DNA of 64,000 bases, taken from positions 992,001-1,056,000 of the forward strand of contig NZ_CP015163.1 in the NCBI RefSeq assembly GCF_003312875.1. The letters are read 5' to 3'. This document shows, one piece after another, positions 61,536-64,000 of the stretch (positions within the stretch are counted from its first letter, which is position 1; the number at the start of each line of letters is the position of its first letter). Origin of the DNA: Amycolatopsis albispora (GTDB taxonomy: Bacteria > Actinomycetota > Actinomycetes > Mycobacteriales > Pseudonocardiaceae). The notes beneath the pieces were generated by a model. The model made no database searches. It saw nothing but the letters and a program-made list of their open reading frames with translations, and had not been told where the DNA came from. A program made the translations under genes and the position numbers.

Positions 61536-61546
61536 TGTATAACGAT

Positions 61547-62272
61547 CTATACGGCCGCGCTTTGGGTACCCAAGTGCGCCACGGCGGCAAAAGCGAGCGC
61601 TCGGATGATCGGGTGCGGCGCCACCTCGTCGCGTGCCAGTTCCGGCTGGAACAAGGTCGTCAGGAAGAACGGGTGCTCCGGCAGCTCGGCCACTCGCGGG
61701 TCCCCGGCCTCGTCCGTTCCTGTGAACCGCAGGCCGTGGGAGCGCAGCACGTCCAGGTACTCCGGGTTGCACCCGTACGAGCAGTGGTACCGCTCCACCG
61801 TCCGCGCCGCGCCCAGGATCTCGCCCGCCAGCGACTCCGGCTCCACCAGGATCGCGCCTTCGTGACCGGCCAGTGAGCACTCCAGCGGCACGATGACCGG
61901 CGCGGCCGCCGACGGCGCGTTCTCCGCGTGCGCGGCCGAGTCCAGCCCGCACACTTCGCGTGCGAACTCCAGCAGTGCGTGCTGGAAACCCCCGCACGTC
62001 CCCAGGAACGGGATGCCGCGCGTCCGCGCGGTCGTCACCGCGGCCACCGCGCCCGCCTCGCTGGCGTACGGGCTGCCCGGCAGCAACCAGATCGCGTCGA
62101 AACCGCCGACCTCGCCGCCTTCGGGCGTCGGGATCCAGTACGCGTCGAGCACCAGGCCGTCGCGTTCGGCGAGCGTGTCCAGCAGGGCCGGGATCCGGGT
62201 GTGCGAGCGGACGTGCGGGGAGCGGTCGCCGACCAGAGCGATCCGGGCGACAGGTGCGGTCATGGCCTCCAT
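61547..62272 (-). CDS. CTP-synthase C-terminal-like glutamine amidotransferase
   Basis: A 241-residue class I glutamine amidotransferase domain without a CTP-synthase domain. It opens IALVGDRSPHVRSHTRI, has FLGTCGGFQHALLEFAR with the nucleophile Cys, ERYHCSYGCNPEYLDVL and LPEHPFFLTTLFQPE. A CTP-synthase-related '(seleno)protein' family has this build; here all Cys are ordinary codons. ATG at 62272 was chosen for its ribosome site; ATG at 62263 is possible. It diverges from the LysR gene, which probably controls it. The partner and substrate are unknown. Confidence 0.8.
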   Translation of the reverse strand: MEAMTAPVARIALVGDRSPHVRSHTRIPALLDTLAERDGLVLDAYWIPTPEGGEVGGFDAIWLLPGSPYASEAGAVAAVTTARTRGIPFLGTCGGFQHALLEFAREVCGLDSAAHAENAPSAAAPVIVPLECSLAGHEGAILVEPESLAGEILGAARTVERYHCSYGCNPEYLDVLRSHGLRFTGTDEAGDPRVAELPEHPFFLTTLFQPELARDEVAPHPIIRALAFAAVAHLGTQSAAV

Positions 62273-62326
62273 CGTGGTCCCGCCGCGAGTTCAGGTCCAA
62301 CGAGGAAAACTGCTGCGCACATTAGC

Positions 62327-62342
62327 GATAATGATTGTTATG
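62327..62342. promoter_or_regulatory. AT-rich semi-palindrome at the LysR start
   Basis: GATAATGATTGTTATG is unusually AT-rich for this genome and about 70% symmetric (ATAATGATTGTTAT). It resembles a Fur-family box or a -10 with leaderless start (GATAAT, ATG at 62340). Confidence 0.4.
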
Positions 62343-63224
62343 GATCCGCATCTGCTCCGTACCTTCGTCACGGTGGTGCGCCGCGGCTCCTTCAGCGCCG
62401 CCGCCCGCGAACTCGGCTACACCCAGTCCGCCGTCTCGCAGCACATCGCCAGCCTGGAAGCCGACCTCGGCACCGTGTTGCTGTTCCGCCGCCCGGTCGC
62501 GCCGTCGGAGGCCGGGACCCGTCTGCTCGAACACGCCGGTCCGCTGCTCATCCGCCTCGACGCCGCGCGCGCCGACGTCATGCGCGTGGCCGCGACCCCG
62601 AACGCCGCGATCACCATCGGGGCCTCGCCGCTGGCGGTGAAACCCCGCCTGTCCACCGCGCTCGCCGACCTGCGCCGCCGGTTCCCGCGCACCCACGTGA
62701 CCGTCCGCGTGCTCGGCAGGCAGGCGGTGCTCGACGAGGTGTCCACCGGCGCGCTCGCGCTCGGCCTGGTCGACGGCATGGCCGCCCCGAGCGACCCGCT
62801 GCGCCTGCCCGAAGCCGCCCCGCTGACCGGCGTGGTCCGCGCCGCCGGGGACGACGAGCTGGTCGCCGCGCTGCCGCTGGACCACCCGCTGGCGCGGCGG
62901 ACGGCGTTGCGCCTGCCCGACCTGGCCGACGCGCGCTGGATCGACGCGCCCGAAGCGGGCCTGCCGCTGGCGCAACTGCGGGCGAACGCCGAGTTCGGCG
63001 GCTTCCGCCCGGCGCTGGCCTACGACGGCACGGACGTCGCCGCGCTCGGCGCGCTCGTCGCCGGTGGCCACGGGCTGGCCGTGCTGCCGCGCCCGGCCGC
63101 CGAAGCGGCCCCCGGCGTGACCGCCGTGCCGATCGCCGAGCCACGGCTGGCACACTGCGTGGAGGCGGTGCACGCCGGTGCCCTGGACGGGCCGGTGGCC
63201 GGGCTGGTCAAGGCGCTCACCTGA
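62340..63224 (+). CDS. LysR-family transcriptional regulator
   Basis: A 294-residue LysR regulator. The N-terminal HTH is LRTFVTVVRRGSFSAAARELGYTQ followed by SAVSQHIASLEADLGTVLLFRR; the remainder is a two-lobed effector-binding domain with the hinge VAATPNAAITIGAS and a late LGALVAGGHGLAVLPRP. ATG at 62340 gives the usual start MDPHLLRTF; ATG at 62331 is an alternative. It is divergent from the amidotransferase gene and converges with the ABC1 kinase gene, overlapping it by 8 bp. Confidence 0.9.
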   Translation: MDPHLLRTFVTVVRRGSFSAAARELGYTQSAVSQHIASLEADLGTVLLFRRPVAPSEAGTRLLEHAGPLLIRLDAARADVMRVAATPNAAITIGASPLAVKPRLSTALADLRRRFPRTHVTVRVLGRQAVLDEVSTGALALGLVDGMAAPSDPLRLPEAAPLTGVVRAAGDDELVAALPLDHPLARRTALRLPDLADARWIDAPEAGLPLAQLRANAEFGGFRPALAYDGTDVAALGALVAGGHGLAVLPRPAAEAAPGVTAVPIAEPRLAHCVEAVHAGALDGPVAGLVKALT

Positions 63225-64000
63225 GCCGCCGCTGCCGCCGGAACACCACGAACAGCAGCCGCAGCCCGACCAGCATGCTCACCACCAGCAGGTTGTAACC
63301 GAACAGCTGGTTGAGCGTGACGTCCGGCAGCACCCGCGGCCCGCTCGCGCTGCCGAGCAGCAGCACCGCCATCAGCCCGGCGGCACCGCCGGTCGCGGCG
63401 AGCAGGATTTCGTGCAGCCACCCGGTGATCACCTCGCGGTCGCGCTCGTCGGCGAGCAACCGCACGTTCACCGACAGCCTGCCCTGCTCCAGCGCGCTGC
63501 TGATCCGGTCGAGCCGCCTCGGCAGCCGCCGCACCACCGGCAGCAGCGACATCAGCTCGTCGGTGGCGGCCTGCCGCAGCGAGTCGGGCCGCAGCTTCTC
63601 GCCGACCCTGGCCATGGCGAACGAGCGCGACTCGCTCATCACGTCGAAGCCCGGCGAGAGCAGGCCGAGCGTGCCCTCCATGGTGGCCAGCGCGCGGAAC
63701 ACCGCGGCGATCGGCGGCGGCACCGACAGCCGGAAGCCGGTGATCACCTTGAACAGGTCGGTGAACAGGTCGAGATCGGCCGCCTGCCGGTGGCTGAAGT
63801 GCTTGGCCACCAAGGCGCCGAGCGCGCGCTCCAGCCGCCGTTCGTCGATGTCGTCGGGCCGGTCGACGATCTCCAGCAGGCCGTCGCGCAGGGCCGCTGG
63901 GTCACCGCGGTCGACCGCGGCGAGCAGGTTCTGCAGCCCGCCGCGCAGGCTGGCGTCGAGCCGCCCGACCGAGCCGAAGTCGAGCAGGCCGAGGCGCCCG
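63217..64000 (-). CDS. ABC1/AarF/UbiB-family protein kinase-like (5' truncated by window)
   Basis: C-terminal part (about 260 residues) of an ABC1-type atypical kinase; the gene starts beyond base 64000. The kinase motif LGLLDFGSVGRLD (DFG) lies near the window edge. A helical stretch (ALVAKHFSHRQAADLDLFTDLFKV) and one or two C-terminal transmembrane helices (GGAAGLMAVLLLGSA, LFGYNLLVVSMLVGLRLLFVVF) follow, as in UbiB. Relatives support quinone or lipid metabolism. Its stop lies inside the LysR stop region. Confidence 0.85.
   Translation of the reverse strand, partial: GRLGLLDFGSVGRLDASLRGGLQNLLAAVDRGDPAALRDGLLEIVDRPDDIDERRLERALGALVAKHFSHRQAADLDLFTDLFKVITGFRLSVPPPIAAVFRALATMEGTLGLLSPGFDVMSESRSFAMARVGEKLRPDSLRQAATDELMSLLPVVRRLPRRLDRISSALEQGRLSVNVRLLADERDREVITGWLHEILLAATGGAAGLMAVLLLGSASGPRVLPDVTLNQLFGYNLLVVSMLVGLRLLFVVFRRQRRLR

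Noticed and set aside
61547..62272. Selenocysteine in the amidotransferase
   Set aside because: The frame is open without in-frame TGA, and the relevant residues are Cys codons.

Overview
The window is GC-rich chromosome from a high-GC actinobacterium, most likely a member of the Pseudonocardiaceae close to Amycolatopsis. This rests on RbpA, WhiA, OpcA, SufR and MptB homologues, many GTG/TTG starts, four-base start/stop overlaps (ATGA/GTGA) and probable leaderless genes. The backbone follows the gene order I remember from Mycobacterium tuberculosis (about Rv1407 to Rv1466): rsmB, rpe, rib genes, uvrC-rapZ-yvcK-whiA, gap-pgk-tpiA-secG, the pentose phosphate operon, ctaB, qor, ctaA, an ABC exporter, mptB and sufRBDCSUT. 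No rRNA, tRNA or CRISPR array was seen.

Layout. 0-7 kb: end of rsmB, a flavoprotein, a quinone oxidoreductase behind a MerR/SoxR-type promoter, rpe, the riboflavin genes ribE-ribBA-ribH, a PH-domain membrane protein and xthA. 7-13 kb: a secreted trypsin-like protease, then the uvrC-rapZ-yvcK-whiA operon. 13-27.5 kb: an accessory block between whiA and gap, two genes that are adjacent or close in many actinobacteria. It carries a secreted sugar dehydrogenase, a PPOX-fold protein, a three-gene SMC-like (Muk/Mks/Wadjet-like) operon without a recognisable nuclease subunit, a GPP34 protein, an amino acid permease with a GNAT enzyme, a LysE exporter and a winged-helix AlkZ-like protein. 27.5-31.4 kb: gap-pgk-tpiA-secG and rbpA. 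31.4-41.2 kb (minus strand): an orphan histidine kinase and tkt-tal-pgi-zwf-opcA-pgl. 41.5-46.4 kb: ctaB, a small reductase diverging from an HxlR regulator, a HelD/HelR-like helicase and an FKBP lipoprotein. 46.4-48 kb: an IS110-family element set among copies of an intergenic palindromic repeat. 48-54.8 kb (mainly minus strand): qor, a desaturase, ctaA, an ABC-2 exporter and mptB. 54.9-61.3 kb: the suf Fe-S assembly operon under SufR. 61.3-64 kb: a repeat-rich intergenic region, a CTP-synthase-like amidotransferase diverging from a LysR regulator, and the end of an ABC1/UbiB kinase gene.

How it fits together. Three modules dominate: central carbon flow (glycolysis and pentose phosphate enzymes, with the G6PDH factor OpcA and the YvcK/RapZ regulators), cofactor supply (riboflavin, Fe-S clusters, heme O/A), and RNA polymerase accessory factors (RbpA, HelD-like). 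A 10-mer, CTTGATCGAT, occurs at least four times, always between genes flanking the gap and tkt operons, and could mark a shared regulator. The best candidate for an under-described system is the SMC-like operon at 15.9-22.6 kb. Its ATPase has an Asn where the Walker B catalytic Glu is expected. All family names were assigned by reading the sequence, with no database search.
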